A stretch of 64,000 nt of DNA, from NCBI GenBank assembly GCA_964370045.1, contig CAYJGZ010000001.1, positions 186,001-250,000 of the forward strand, read 5' to 3'. Origin of the DNA: JAAYCI01 sp964370045 (GTDB lineage Bacteria; Bacillota; Clostridia; Oscillospirales; Ruminococcaceae). The notes under the pieces are model-generated. The model did not search any database. It saw nothing but the letters and a program-made list of their open reading frames with translations, and was not told where the DNA came from. Positions within the stretch are counted from its first letter, which is position 1, and each line of letters starts with the position of its first letter. The position numbers and the translations under genes were made by a program. Shown here piece after piece: positions 1-8,576 of this stretch.

Positions 1-1
1 A

Positions 2-1399
2 AAGGCGGTCATCTTTGACAGCAAGGGAAACGAGGTGGCGGTGTACAGGCACAACAATCAAAAGCCGCAGTTTGGTGCGAATGGCAGCGCCGAAGTGGAC
101 ATGCAGGTGATGATTGAGGAAGTGTACAGCGTAATAAGGCAGGCCACTGATGCGTTTGACCCTGCGCAGATAAAGGGCATAGGCGTTGTGGGGCAGGGCA
201 GTGGGCTGTATGTTGTGGGCAAGGACGCAAAGCCACTGCGCAAGGGTATACTCTCGCTGGACACACGCATGGAAAGCGAAATGCAGGCCATACGGGAGCA
301 GGGCATTGCGCAAAAGTACAAGGAGGATGCCGTGGCAACGCTGATGCCCGACAAGCCGCTTGTGCTACTGCGCTGGATTAAGCAAAATGAGCCTGATGTT
401 TATGCCAAAATTGACAAAATATTCTTTTCTAAGGACTGGATTAACCTTAATCTCTGTGGCAAAAGCTATACCGACATCACCGACGCAAGCTCGGCAGGCT
501 TTTTGCGCAAAAGCGACCTAAGCCTTTACAGGGAAGGCTTTGAGATGCTGGGTGTCTGCGAGGTGGGGGACAAGGTGCCCGAGATAATGCCCTCGCACAG
601 CATAATAGGCGCAATAACAAAAGAGGCAGCTGCGGCAACCGGCCTTGCCGAGGGAACGCAGGTGGTGTGCGGCGCACACGACTTGCAAACATTCCCTTAC
701 GGCACGGGCACGCTGAGCTCACAGACGCTCGTGTCCATAATGGGTACATGGGGCACAAATATACTGCCTGTAAAAAAGCAGGATGCCGCAGGTGTAAGCG
801 GCTTTGAGCACATAGTGCCGGGGTACGACGTGTACGCAAAGTTTGACGGAAGCTCGGGCGCTGTGCTGGACAAAATGCGCGAGCTGATGTACCCCGAAGT
901 TTCATACGAGGAAATAGAAAAGATGCTGAAGGATGTGCCCGAAACTTCGGTGTGCTTTGTGCCGCATGTGTTTGGCAGGCCGCAAAACGAGCAAGCCAGC
1001 GCTAAATTTTTCGGCCTGCGTGCACAACACGGCAGGGCGGATATTATAAGGGCGGTGTACGAGGGCGTAGCGTTTGCACACTACGACAACATACAAAACC
1101 TCTTTGGGCAGGAAAACACACGTGAAGTATGGCTGGTGGGCGGCGGCGCAAAGAGCGAGGGCATGTGCAGGATATTTGCGGATGTCACGGGGCTTACGCT
1201 GTACACCTCCTCTGTGCAAGAAATTACGGCAAGGGGCATGGCGCTGAACACGCTTGTGGGTATTGGCATGTATAAAAATCACGAGGAAGCGTGCATAAAA
1301 GCGCCTGTTGAAAATACATTTGAGCCAAACACGGCCAAAAAGGCGTATTACGACAAAAAATACGAAATGTACAAAAAGCTGTGCGATTTTGTGGGATAG
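2..1399 (+). CDS. FGGY-family carbohydrate kinase (5' end outside window)
   Basis: The reading frame is open from the second base of the window, so the N-terminal part, with the first phosphate-binding loop, is missing. About 465 codons are present. FGGY kinases phosphorylate sugars or polyols (xylulose, ribulose, glycerol and relatives) with ATP in the cytoplasm. Visible family features are the TDITDASSAGF segment, the GTWGTN turn near codon 247 of the visible part, and the C-terminal nucleotide-binding motif VWLVGGGAKSEGM near codons 376-388. A class II aldolase follows on the same strand, which suggests a sugar catabolic operon in which the kinase product is cleaved. Overall character is closest to pentulose (xylulose/L-xylulose-like) kinases, but the substrate cannot be read from the sequence. 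Confidence 0.88.
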   Translation, partial: KAVIFDSKGNEVAVYRHNNQKPQFGANGSAEVDMQVMIEEVYSVIRQATDAFDPAQIKGIGVVGQGSGLYVVGKDAKPLRKGILSLDTRMESEMQAIREQGIAQKYKEDAVATLMPDKPLVLLRWIKQNEPDVYAKIDKIFFSKDWINLNLCGKSYTDITDASSAGFLRKSDLSLYREGFEMLGVCEVGDKVPEIMPSHSIIGAITKEAAAATGLAEGTQVVCGAHDLQTFPYGTGTLSSQTLVSIMGTWGTNILPVKKQDAAGVSGFEHIVPGYDVYAKFDGSSGAVLDKMRELMYPEVSYEEIEKMLKDVPETSVCFVPHVFGRPQNEQASAKFFGLRAQHGRADIIRAVYEGVAFAHYDNIQNLFGQENTREVWLVGGGAKSEGMCRIFADVTGLTLYTSSVQEITARGMALNTLVGIGMYKNHEEACIKAPVENTFEPNTAKKAYYDKKYEMYKKLCDFVG

Positions 1400-1469
1400 A
1401 TTTTGCCCATGTAATATTGTTTACGATAAATTCACATAGAGACATTGTTAAGTTTATGTAGGCTAAGCC

Positions 1470-1504
1470 GTGTTTCCTCCCCACCTGCGGTGGGGAGGAA
1501 ACAC
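1470..1504. repeat. Perfect palindrome, core of dispersed repeat family
   Basis: A 16-bp perfect inverted repeat (1470-1485 with 1489-1504) around a TGC loop lies between the kinase and the aldolase. Its core CCCCACC-tgc-GGTGGGG has the same layout as the GCC-N3-GGC palindromes at 22557, 36464, 41852, 49486 and 50807. No T-run follows, so it is not an obvious terminator, though it could act on readthrough mRNA. A small second hairpin (TAATGCT-ttgtc-AGCATTA) lies at 1531-1549. Confidence 0.7.
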
Positions 1505-1586
1505 AAAATCTCTTGTGCTACAAGGGAGGATAATGCTTTGTCAGCATTAACAGTACAGTGTCAACACAGACAAAAGGAGTAGAGAA

Positions 1587-2435
1587 ATGGCTGTTGTAAA
1601 CTTGAAAGAAATGCTAAAGGACGCACAAAAGGGCAACTATGCGGTGCCTGCTATCAATATCACATGCTGGGAGACACTTAAAGCGCTATCGCAGGTGATG
1701 GAGGAGGAGAACTCGCCTGTAATTATGTCGCTGACCCCAAAGTTTTTGAACTTTTTGGGCGGAGACTACATCTGCCCCTCCATTCTGAAGGTGGCTTCCA
1801 AAATGCGTGTGCCGGTGGCGCTTCACCTCGACCACGGCAAGAGCATGGAGGAGGTAGTGCAGGCAATTCAAAACGGCTTTACCTCGGTAATGATTGACGG
1901 CTCACACCTGCCGTTTGAGGAGAATGTGCAAATCTCTGCACAGGTTGCGAAGGTTGCGCACTCGGTGGGTGTCTCGGTGGAGGCGGAGCTGGGCAGCATC
2001 AAGTGGGACTTTAAGCGGAGCGATGCAGATGAGGACGACGGGCTGACAAACCCCGACAGCGCAGCGGAGTTTGTGCAGAGAACGCAGGTGGATTTGCTGG
2101 CGGTGAGCGTGGGCAATGCGCACGGCATGTACAGAAAAGACCCCGAAATAAAGCACGAACTTTTGGCGGAAATATGGGAAAAGGCTAAAACACCGCTGGC
2201 ACTGCACGGTGGCTCGGGCATAAAGGACGTGGGCAAATCAATAGACCTCGGTGTGCGCAAGATAAACGTAAACTCCCACCTGCAGGTGGCAAACAGAGAG
2301 GCGATAAAGAAGGTGGCGGCAGAGGAGAAAGCACTGGGTGCTTTTTGCGACGATTTCACGAGTGCCTCCGTTGCCGCAATGAAGGAGATTGCGAGGGAGT
2401 ATATCCGCAGATTTAGGGCAAACGGCACAGTGTAG
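1587..2435 (+). CDS. Class II (zinc) ketose-bisphosphate aldolase
   Basis: A 282-residue protein of the class II fructose/tagatose-bisphosphate aldolase family (Fba/GatY/KbaY), which cleaves a ketose (bis)phosphate to dihydroxyacetone phosphate and an aldehyde. Zinc and catalytic motifs are visible: HLDHG at about residues 80-84, EAELGSI, GNAHGMY around residue 179, HGGSGI around 206, and the phosphate-binding INVNS segment. The start is ATG preceded by AAAGGAG. It follows the FGGY kinase after a 187-bp spacer holding a palindromic repeat, so the pair probably work in one pathway: kinase first, aldolase second. Whether the substrate is fructose-, tagatose- or another bisphosphate cannot be decided here. 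Confidence 0.93.
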   Translation: MAVVNLKEMLKDAQKGNYAVPAINITCWETLKALSQVMEEENSPVIMSLTPKFLNFLGGDYICPSILKVASKMRVPVALHLDHGKSMEEVVQAIQNGFTSVMIDGSHLPFEENVQISAQVAKVAHSVGVSVEAELGSIKWDFKRSDADEDDGLTNPDSAAEFVQRTQVDLLAVSVGNAHGMYRKDPEIKHELLAEIWEKAKTPLALHGGSGIKDVGKSIDLGVRKINVNSHLQVANREAIKKVAAEEKALGAFCDDFTSASVAAMKEIAREYIRRFRANGTV

Positions 2436-2481
2436 CAGCGATAGTTATTTAAGTCGTTCTTGTTACGCCGCTTAATTAAAA

Positions 2482-2537
2482 AACAAAAGAACCCCCGATG
2501 AAAGGCGATGAACAGCCTTGTATCGGGGGTTCTCTTT
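2482..2537. terminator. Bidirectional rho-independent terminator
   Basis: A 12-bp perfect stem, AGAACCCCCGAT (2488-2499) with ATCGGGGGTTCT (2522-2533), is flanked by A-rich and T-rich sides. It lies between the convergent aldolase gene and rnfB and can end both transcripts. Confidence 0.85.
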
Positions 2538-2578
2538 GTGTGTCGACTGAATAGTTCCGGATAGGCTAACGCTAAAAG

Positions 2579-3373
2579 CTAAACGACCTTAGGAATGGTT
2601 ATCGCCTTTACAGGGCAGGTGTTCATGCACGCTCTGCATCCTGTGCACTTTTCAGCGTCGATGTGCGCAACATTTTCCTTTACCACAATGGCCTTGTCGG
2701 GGCAGATTTTTTCGCACTTTTTGCACCCGATGCACCCTGCGGTGCACTCCTTGCGTGTGAGCGCACCGCGGTGGTGGTTTGCACACATAACAACAGGCTT
2801 TTCGCTCACTTCACGTACCCAGATGATGTGCTTTGGGCAGGCCGCCTCGCACATGCCGCACCCTGTGCATTTTTCGGGGAAAATACGTGCAAGCCCGTTT
2901 TGCACCTCGATGGCGTCAAACTTGCAGGCGGCGACACAGTCCCCATAGCCCACACAGCCATAGATACACGCAGAAGAGCCACCGTGTAGCACTGCGCTTG
3001 CCGCACAGCTGTCAATGCCCTGATAGGTGTACTTGGTGGTGGTGTGCTCAAAAGAGCCTTGGCAGGCGACAATCGCCTTTTGCGCAATCACACTGCCCGC
3101 ACCAACACCTGCGATGGCCGCAATCTCGGCCGCCGTGTCACTGCCACCCGGCAGACATAGCGTTGCGGGTGCGTCGCTCTCGATGATGGCATTTGCGTAG
3201 TCGGCACAGCCGGCATAGCCGCACGCACCGCAGTTTGCACTGGGGAGTGCATCAATAATTTTAGTGATACGTTCGTCCACATGAACCTTCATAAACTGGC
3301 TGGCAACAGCCAAAATAGCCGCACCGAAGAGCCCCATAAGGGCAACGATGACAACCGCCGCAACCACACTCAT
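2579..3373 (-). CDS. rnfB: Rnf complex subunit B (ferredoxin-type iron-sulfur protein)
   Basis: 264 residues, the electron-input subunit of the ferredoxin:NAD+ oxidoreductase (Rnf) at the cytoplasmic membrane. An N-terminal hydrophobic helix (about residues 1-22) is followed by the RnfB-specific cluster motif CGACGYAGC and then four further cysteine clusters, including CTGCGMCEAACP, CIGCKKCEKICP and CTGCRACMNTCP, which are ferredoxin-like 4Fe-4S sites. I start it at ATG 3373 rather than the in-frame GTG 18 bases upstream, because AAGGAGAG sits inside those 18 bases and fits the ATG. It is the last gene of rnfCDGEAB, 94 bp after rnfA, followed by a shared terminator. Confidence 0.95.
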   Translation of the reverse strand: MSVVAAVVIVALMGLFGAAILAVASQFMKVHVDERITKIIDALPSANCGACGYAGCADYANAIIESDAPATLCLPGGSDTAAEIAAIAGVGAGSVIAQKAIVACQGSFEHTTTKYTYQGIDSCAASAVLHGGSSACIYGCVGYGDCVAACKFDAIEVQNGLARIFPEKCTGCGMCEAACPKHIIWVREVSEKPVVMCANHHRGALTRKECTAGCIGCKKCEKICPDKAIVVKENVAHIDAEKCTGCRACMNTCPVKAITIPKVV

Positions 3374-3467
3374 ACGCTCTCTCCTTTTCACACCGCAAGA
3401 AGGGTGTGCTTAGCAATAAATACAAATAGTACAGTTTGTGTAAAACGAGCCTTGCGGATATACAACT

Positions 3468-4097
3468 TTATGGAGTGATGCCGAAAAGTCCCTCCAGAAG
3501 GCCGCCAAAGCCCATGAAGGACAGGCTGGTAATGCTGGCGGCAATGAGCGTGAGCGGTAGCCCCTCAAAGCTCTTGGGCGGCTTTGCACGGTCCAGCGTG
3601 CGGCGCACACCCGTGAATAGTACCATCGCAAGCCCAAAGCCCACGCCTGCACCCGCCGCACACACCAGCGCCTCTATGTAGGTGTAGTAGGGGGCAGAGG
3701 GGTCCAAAAGGCTGGGGTTTTCGATGTTGAGAATGGTAACGCCCAAAACGGCGCAGTTGGTGGTGATAAGCGGCAGGTAAATACCCAGCGACTTGTACAA
3801 GGGGGGCACATACTTGCGCAGGACAATCTCCACCAGCTGAACAAGCACCGCTATTACCAAGATAAAGCAGATGTTATTCAGGTAGCCAATACCGTTTGGC
3901 ACAAGCAGGAAGGTGTAAATGGGCCAGGTGGCGGCTGTGGCCATGAGCATAACAAACACAACGGCGGCGCTCATGCCCACCGAGGAGGACAGCTTGCCCG
4001 AAACGCCCAAAAACGGGCAGATGCCAAGGAACTTTACGAGCACGTAGTTGTTTACGAGAATCATCGAAAAGAAGATGAAGGCAAGTTGCATTATCAT
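3468..4097 (-). CDS. rnfA: Rnf complex subunit A
   Basis: A 209-residue integral membrane protein with about six hydrophobic helices. It begins MIMQLAFIFFSMILVNNYVL and contains the conserved LVKFLGICPFLG and TTNCAVLG segments of RnfA/NqrE. RnfA pairs with RnfE in the membrane, where the two related, inverted subunits form part of the ion-conducting core and hold an iron centre through conserved cysteines (family knowledge). The ATG overlaps the rnfE stop by four bases (ATGA), so the two are translationally coupled. RnfB follows 94 bp downstream. Confidence 0.96.
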   Translation of the reverse strand: MIMQLAFIFFSMILVNNYVLVKFLGICPFLGVSGKLSSSVGMSAAVVFVMLMATAATWPIYTFLLVPNGIGYLNNICFILVIAVLVQLVEIVLRKYVPPLYKSLGIYLPLITTNCAVLGVTILNIENPSLLDPSAPYYTYIEALVCAAGAGVGFGLAMVLFTGVRRTLDRAKPPKSFEGLPLTLIAASITSLSFMGFGGLLEGLFGITP

Positions 4098-4780
4098 TCT
4101 TCACCCACCCCTTTCGCAGGGCAAAACTCCGCCGAGGGACAAGCGCCGCAGGCGGCGGTCTTGGAGGGTTTGTTGCCCATCTTGGTCTCTATGAAAATTG
4201 CGATTGCCATGAAAATGCCAAAGACGAAAAATCCGCCGGGGGGCAAAATCATGATGCTCATGGGCTGTACCGTTTCCGCCCAGGGAAGAGCCATGCCGAA
4301 AAATGCGCCCGCACCGATAACTTCACGCACGGCGCTCATCAAAAACAGCGTGATGGTAAAGCCGATGCCCATGCCAAGGCCGTCAATGGCGGAGGGCAGT
4401 ATCTTGTTTTTGGAGGCGAACATTTCCGCCCTGCCCAAAATCATGCAGTTTACGGTGATTAGCGGCAGAAACACGCCGAGTGAAGCGTCCAGCGCCGGAA
4501 CAAACGCACGGATGAGCATGTGTATCAGCGTAACAAAGCTTGCGATAATAACGATAAAGCAGGGCAGGCGCACCTGCGAGGGGATTAGCTTGCGCAGTGC
4601 GGAGACAACTATGTTTGAGCACACAAGCACAAACGTGGCGGCAAGCCCCATGCCTATGCCGTTAAAGGCGGCGGTGGTGATGGCGAGAGCCGGGCAGGTG
4701 CCCAAAACAAGCCGCAAAACGGGGTTTTCCTTTAGAAAGCCGTTTGTGAAGATGGTCATGTAGGATTTTTTAGCTTTCAC
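4094..4780 (-). CDS. rnfE: Rnf complex subunit E
   Basis: 228 residues of the RnfE/NqrD membrane family. The segments NPVLRLVLGTCPALA, PLITVNCMILGRAE and GMGIGFTITLFLMSAVREVIG are visible; the cysteine in each of the first two is expected to bind an iron centre shared with RnfA. The start is GTG at 4780 with GGAGG nine bases upstream, directly after the rnfG stop codon. The C-terminus carries a short extra Cys-containing tail (AACGACPSAEFCPAKG) after the last helix; its CxxC and CPAKG pattern is unusual for this subunit, though its role is unknown. Part of rnfCDGEAB. Confidence 0.95.
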   Translation of the reverse strand: MKAKKSYMTIFTNGFLKENPVLRLVLGTCPALAITTAAFNGIGMGLAATFVLVCSNIVVSALRKLIPSQVRLPCFIVIIASFVTLIHMLIRAFVPALDASLGVFLPLITVNCMILGRAEMFASKNKILPSAIDGLGMGIGFTITLFLMSAVREVIGAGAFFGMALPWAETVQPMSIMILPPGGFFVFGIFMAIAIFIETKMGNKPSKTAACGACPSAEFCPAKGVGEE

Positions 4781-5974
4781 TTATGCCACCTCCTTTGCTT
4801 GCGCCAGTGTGTCAAGCGCAGTACTTATAGCCTGCTTAATTGCGCCGGATGTTGCGGACATGCCCGCAATGGTATCCACCTGCATAGGCTCGCTAATGCC
4901 GATAAACTGCGAGATGAACGCATCGTCCGCCCCGAGTGTTGCGGCGCCTGCCTCGCCCGATGTGTCGGCGTAAATGTTTAGCACGACACCCTCGGCGTCC
5001 ATCGCCACATACACAGTGACGTCCGACTGATAACCGCTCGACTTTGCGGCTATGATGTAGTTGCCGCTGTCTGTTACGTAGCCTTGCGGCAGAATGTCCT
5101 CGCCGCTCAGTGTGATTTCGGTGAGCGCCTCGCCAGGCAGTAGCATTTCTGCAGGGTTTTCGGGCGCTGCACTGTCAAGAACAGTCTCATTAAACAGCTC
5201 TATGGCGGAGTTTATTGCCACAAGCGCCGCGTTTGAGGAGATGGTGGCGCTGGCCAGCGTGTCTATGTCCGAAGAAGAGACCACCTCGGCGGGACCGCCT
5301 ATAAACTGCTGGGCAAACCACGGCTCGGTAACAAGCTTTGTGCCAAGGCCGGGCGTTTCGTTGTTGGCAAGGAATGTTATGCCCAAAATAGTGCCGTCGT
5401 TGTCAAAAGCTATCATTACGGGAACTTGGCCGCCGTATCCTTGCCCGTATGCCTCGATGACATAGCCGGTGCCGTTGTCCGCCACATACATGGAGGTGGC
5501 GTTCTTGTGCCCCTCGGGCACTTCCATCTCGGTAAAGCTGTCCGCCGCAGTTATCAGCTCGCTACGTGCAAGGTCGGCGGTGCGCTTTGTGTTTTCGTCA
5601 ATTATGGGCTGTGTGAACATGTTCGTAAGCCCCAAAAGCAGGCTGGTGGCGATACAGATGGACATAAGCACGACAACGGGGCGTAGCCACGGCTCCCAAA
5701 ACTTTTGCTTGAAGTCGCTGTTTGAGGGCTTTTGCGGTGCGGCTGCATCGCCGTCTTGTGCGGTGCTCTCCTTTGAAGAAACGCTTTTGTCGGGTGCGTC
5801 TTTGCTCTTGGCAGGAGCATCCGAAGCTTGCTCTTCGGGTGCGCTTTTTTGCGCTGTGTCCTCTGTGGTGCTTTGCACACTTTCGGTCACATCCGTCTGC
5901 ACAGCGCTTTCGGGTGGGGAAGCCTCGGGAAGAACAGAGGGGGTTTCCTGCGGTAAAGTTTTGTTTTCGTCCAC
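4781..5974 (-). CDS. rnfG: Rnf complex subunit G with long N-terminal extension and second FMN-binding-like domain
   Basis: 397 residues, about twice the usual RnfG length. Residues 1-90 are a low-complexity Ser/Ala/Pro/Glu/Asp extension predicted to be cytoplasmic; one membrane helix follows near 98-118. The first FMN-binding domain (about 150-265) has the typical GYGGQVPVMIAFD and ETPGLG motifs and the FMN-threonine region DTLASATISS. A second, diverged copy of this fold appears at about 300-390 (SGYQSDVTVYVAMDAEG, DTIAGMSATSGA), without ETPGLG. RnfG carries covalent FMN on the outer face and relays electrons between RnfD and the other subunits. The start is GTG 5974, just after the rnfD stop. 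Confidence 0.92.
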   Translation of the reverse strand: MDENKTLPQETPSVLPEASPPESAVQTDVTESVQSTTEDTAQKSAPEEQASDAPAKSKDAPDKSVSSKESTAQDGDAAAPQKPSNSDFKQKFWEPWLRPVVVLMSICIATSLLLGLTNMFTQPIIDENTKRTADLARSELITAADSFTEMEVPEGHKNATSMYVADNGTGYVIEAYGQGYGGQVPVMIAFDNDGTILGITFLANNETPGLGTKLVTEPWFAQQFIGGPAEVVSSSDIDTLASATISSNAALVAINSAIELFNETVLDSAAPENPAEMLLPGEALTEITLSGEDILPQGYVTDSGNYIIAAKSSGYQSDVTVYVAMDAEGVVLNIYADTSGEAGAATLGADDAFISQFIGISEPMQVDTIAGMSATSGAIKQAISTALDTLAQAKEVA

Positions 5975-5975
5975 G

Positions 5976-6989
5976 CTACTTCGCCCCCTTTCCTGCGCTT
6001 AAAGCGGCCTTTTCGGGCTTTGCCTTTTTGCGCTTTACGCCCAGTGGACGCTGGCGGCAGATGCTGTTGAGGTAGGGCACGAGCAGGTTCATAAACAGTA
6101 GTGTGAAGGACACGCCCTCCAGCATGTTGCTCCATTCACGGATGGCCGCTGTGATGACCGCTAACAATAGGGCATATATCACCCTGCCAAGCCGTGTGTA
6201 GGGGCTTGTGGTATAGTCGGTAGCCATGAAGAAAGCACCCAGCAGAAGGCCACCGCTGAGGATGTAAATAAGGCCGTCCCACGCCGCAACGCCAAGGGCA
6301 GCGCCACCGCCGATTTCCAAAAGGAACTTAAAGGCATACATGCCGCCGATGTACACAAGCGGAATGATGGGGCTGATGATTTTGGTGAAAATGAGAAACA
6401 GGCCGCCCAAAATAAGCGTGAGGGCGCATGTTTCGCCCAGGACACCGCCGTGTGTGCCGAGCAGAAGGTCCATTATGGGCACTGCCTCGGTTTGAATGGT
6501 AAGCAGAGGTGTTGCGCTTGCAATGGCATCGGGGCCGCCGTACATGACGGGCTCGGTGTAGTTTATCATTTGGCTTGTGAAGGACAGCTGGAGCACTATG
6601 CGACCCACAAGCGCAGGGTTTGCAAAGTTAAAGCCAAGGCCGCCGAAAAGCTGCTTTGTGATGACGATAGCCACAAACGCACCAAGGCACGCCATCCAAA
6701 GCGGAAAGGAGGGCGGAAGGTTGAACGCGAGAATGAGCCCTGTCACTACTGCTGAAAAGTCGCCTATGGGGATGGGACGCTTCATGACAAGGCAGTACAG
6801 TGCCTCAAAGCCGACACACGCCGCCACCGTGACACCCGTAAGCAGAAGTACACGAATGCCGAAGATAAAGGAGGCGGCTATGAGCGTGGGAAGCAGTGCC
6901 ACACACACGCCCAGCATTATGGTGCGAGTGCTGATGCCACCCACCATGTGCGGCGAGGGGCTGACGAGCAATTTGCCGTTTTCTTCCAT
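5976..6989 (-). CDS. rnfD: Rnf complex subunit D
   Basis: A 337-residue polytopic membrane protein of the RnfD/NqrB family. It has the SPSPHMVGGIS-type N-terminus, many hydrophobic helices, and an ASATPL segment matching the site where FMN is attached to a threonine. GGLGFNFANPALVGR is also typical. RnfD forms the membrane channel together with A and E. Its ATG shares one base with the rnfC stop (TAATG), so translation is coupled to rnfC. A Lys/Ala-rich basic tail ends the protein on the inner side. Confidence 0.96.
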   Translation of the reverse strand: MEENGKLLVSPSPHMVGGISTRTIMLGVCVALLPTLIAASFIFGIRVLLLTGVTVAACVGFEALYCLVMKRPIPIGDFSAVVTGLILAFNLPPSFPLWMACLGAFVAIVITKQLFGGLGFNFANPALVGRIVLQLSFTSQMINYTEPVMYGGPDAIASATPLLTIQTEAVPIMDLLLGTHGGVLGETCALTLILGGLFLIFTKIISPIIPLVYIGGMYAFKFLLEIGGGAALGVAAWDGLIYILSGGLLLGAFFMATDYTTSPYTRLGRVIYALLLAVITAAIREWSNMLEGVSFTLLFMNLLVPYLNSICRQRPLGVKRKKAKPEKAALSAGKGAK

Positions 6990-8311
6990 TACTTTTTCGC
7001 CCCTTTCTTTAGGTAGTCAAGATACAAAACACGCGCAAGCGTGGTGGAGGGACACAGCAGGCGACGTGCCGGACATACATAGCTACACACGCCGCATCCC
7101 ATGCACACATCCGCCGAAAGCTTGCCCAGTGTCTCCATGTCCTTTATCTCGTACGCCTCGCTTATCTCAACGGGCGAGAGGCTTACGGGACAGCTGAGCA
7201 CGCATTTGCCACAGCGAATGCAGGGGGTGGGTGGTGGAATATACGCCTGCCTTTGGGTGAGCGCCAAAATGGCGTTGTCCGCCTTTAGTACGGGAAAGGA
7301 GGTGTCGGTCATCGCCCTGCCCATCATGGGGCCGCCCATGATGATTTTTGCAGGAGGCGTTTTGAAACCGCCGCAAAATTCCAGCACGTCCGCAATAGGC
7401 GTGCCGATGACGACCTCTACGTTTTTTGGCTCTACAACCGCATCGCCCTCTATTGTGAGGCGCTTGGTGGTAAGCGGCAGGCCGCTGGCAAGATATTTTC
7501 CTATGGTGGACACGGTGGTGACGTTCAGCACCAAAACACCAATGTCCGCAGGCAAGCCCCCTGCGGGCACTTCCCTGCCTGTGACACGCTCTATAAGCAC
7601 CTTTTCAGCGCCCTGTGGGTATATGGTGGCGAGTGGCGCAACCTCAAGGCGAGAGTCGCCCTTTGTGAGGCTGAACATCAGGTCTATTGCCTCCGGCTTG
7701 TTGCGCTCGATAGCTATGATGACCCGTGGGATATTAAGATGTGTTTGCACCGCCATGATGCCCGAAATCACCGTGTCGCCGTTTTCCAGCATCTCACGGC
7801 AGTCGGCGGTAATAAACGGCTCGCACTCGGCGGCGTTTATTATGAGCGTGTCTATTGCGTCGGGATTTTTGGGCGAAAGCTTTACGTCGGTGGGAAAGCC
7901 CGCGCCGCCAAGCCCCACAAGCCCGCACGCACGCACTGCCTCCAAAAAACTCTCCCTGTCTCGCACTACGGGCGGCGCTACGGATGGGTCTATGCTCTGC
8001 TGGCCGTCGGTAAGGATGACCACAGCATCCACCATATTTCCGTTTGAAGCGATAAGTTGTTCTATGCCTTGCACCGTGCCCGAGACACCCGAGTGGATGT
8101 TTGTGCCGACAAAGCCGCCTGCCTGCCCTACAAGTGTGCCCACATGAACAATATCCCCTTTGGCCACTACGGGCTTACATGGGGCACCGATATGCTGCTG
8201 CATAGGAAGGTAAATTTTTTCAGGCAACGGCATAGTCACGGTTTCAAGCTCGGCTGTGTGCTTGTGGTGGGGCGGGTGAGTGCCCCTGCCGATATTTTTG
8301 AGCTTTTTCAC
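6989..8311 (-). CDS. rnfC: Rnf complex subunit C (NADH-binding, FMN, 2x 4Fe-4S)
   Basis: 440 residues, first gene of the Rnf operon. The N-terminal GTHPPHHK motif starts the RnfC domain, followed by a NuoF-like flavin/NAD-binding region (VGLGGAGFPTDVK; INAAECEPFI) and two C-terminal cluster motifs, CIRCGKCVLSCP and CMGCGVCSYVCP. RnfC is the peripheral subunit that exchanges electrons with NAD+/NADH. A longer frame to 8494 exists, but AGGAGGAG lies about eight bases before GTG 8311 and the family normally begins close to the HPPHHK motif, so GTG 8311 is chosen. A TTGCGT/TATCAT promoter lies just upstream. Confidence 0.95.
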   Translation of the reverse strand: MKKLKNIGRGTHPPHHKHTAELETVTMPLPEKIYLPMQQHIGAPCKPVVAKGDIVHVGTLVGQAGGFVGTNIHSGVSGTVQGIEQLIASNGNMVDAVVILTDGQQSIDPSVAPPVVRDRESFLEAVRACGLVGLGGAGFPTDVKLSPKNPDAIDTLIINAAECEPFITADCREMLENGDTVISGIMAVQTHLNIPRVIIAIERNKPEAIDLMFSLTKGDSRLEVAPLATIYPQGAEKVLIERVTGREVPAGGLPADIGVLVLNVTTVSTIGKYLASGLPLTTKRLTIEGDAVVEPKNVEVVIGTPIADVLEFCGGFKTPPAKIIMGGPMMGRAMTDTSFPVLKADNAILALTQRQAYIPPPTPCIRCGKCVLSCPVSLSPVEISEAYEIKDMETLGKLSADVCMGCGVCSYVCPARRLLCPSTTLARVLYLDYLKKGAKK

Positions 8312-8359
8312 CAGACAATCTCCTCCTGTTAAACGCATATGTTGTGTGAATACCAAAGA

Positions 8360-8388
8360 ATGATACGCACAGTACCTATTGTACGCAA
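8360..8388 (-). promoter_or_regulatory. Sigma-70-type promoter for rnf operon
   Basis: On the minus strand, TTGCGT (8388-8383), 17 bp, then TATCAT (8365-8360). It lies about 50 bp before the rnfC GTG and back to back with the promoter of the divergent unknown gene. Confidence 0.6.
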
Positions 8389-8413
8389 TTTGGCGGGGAA
8401 GGTCAATAAAAAC

Positions 8414-8443
8414 TTGCGGTAAAACAGTGGGATGTGATATACT
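8414..8443 (+). promoter_or_regulatory. Sigma-70-type promoter for unknown gene/leader
   Basis: TTGCGG (8414-8419), 18 bp, TATACT (8438-8443). Transcription from here would produce a leader of about 125 nt before the ATG at 8577. Confidence 0.6.
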
Positions 8444-8449
8444 TAGCTG

Positions 8450-8576
8450 TAATAAAGGGGCGGTGCGAGCGCAAACTATGTGCGTCGGCAACACCCCATA
8501 GGTGAGCTTGTTTTGATATACGCAGGCTTTGCGTGCGCTGATGGATATTCTTAGCTAAGGGTGGTGGAATAAACAC
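8450..8576 (+). ncRNA. Structured 5' leader, possible pseudoknot (class unknown)
   Basis: Downstream of the promoter the sequence folds into a hairpin. GGGGCGGTG and CGAGCGCA (8457-8473) face TGCGTCG and the run ending CCCC (8481-8497). Its loop bases CTATG (8476-8480) are complementary to CATAG just 3' of the stem (8497-8501), which would make an H-type pseudoknot. CACC-ccata-GGTG (8492-8504) offers a competing hairpin, and a second stem around 8514-8550 holds ACGCA-ggctt-TGCGT. I do not recognise a known riboswitch consensus. It may be a cis-regulatory leader of the next gene or a separate small RNA. Confidence 0.4.

Noticed and set aside
7101..8147. 348-codon plus-strand frame opposite rnfC
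   Set aside because: Antisense shadow of a well-supported Rnf gene; Ser/Pro/Thr-rich without motifs.
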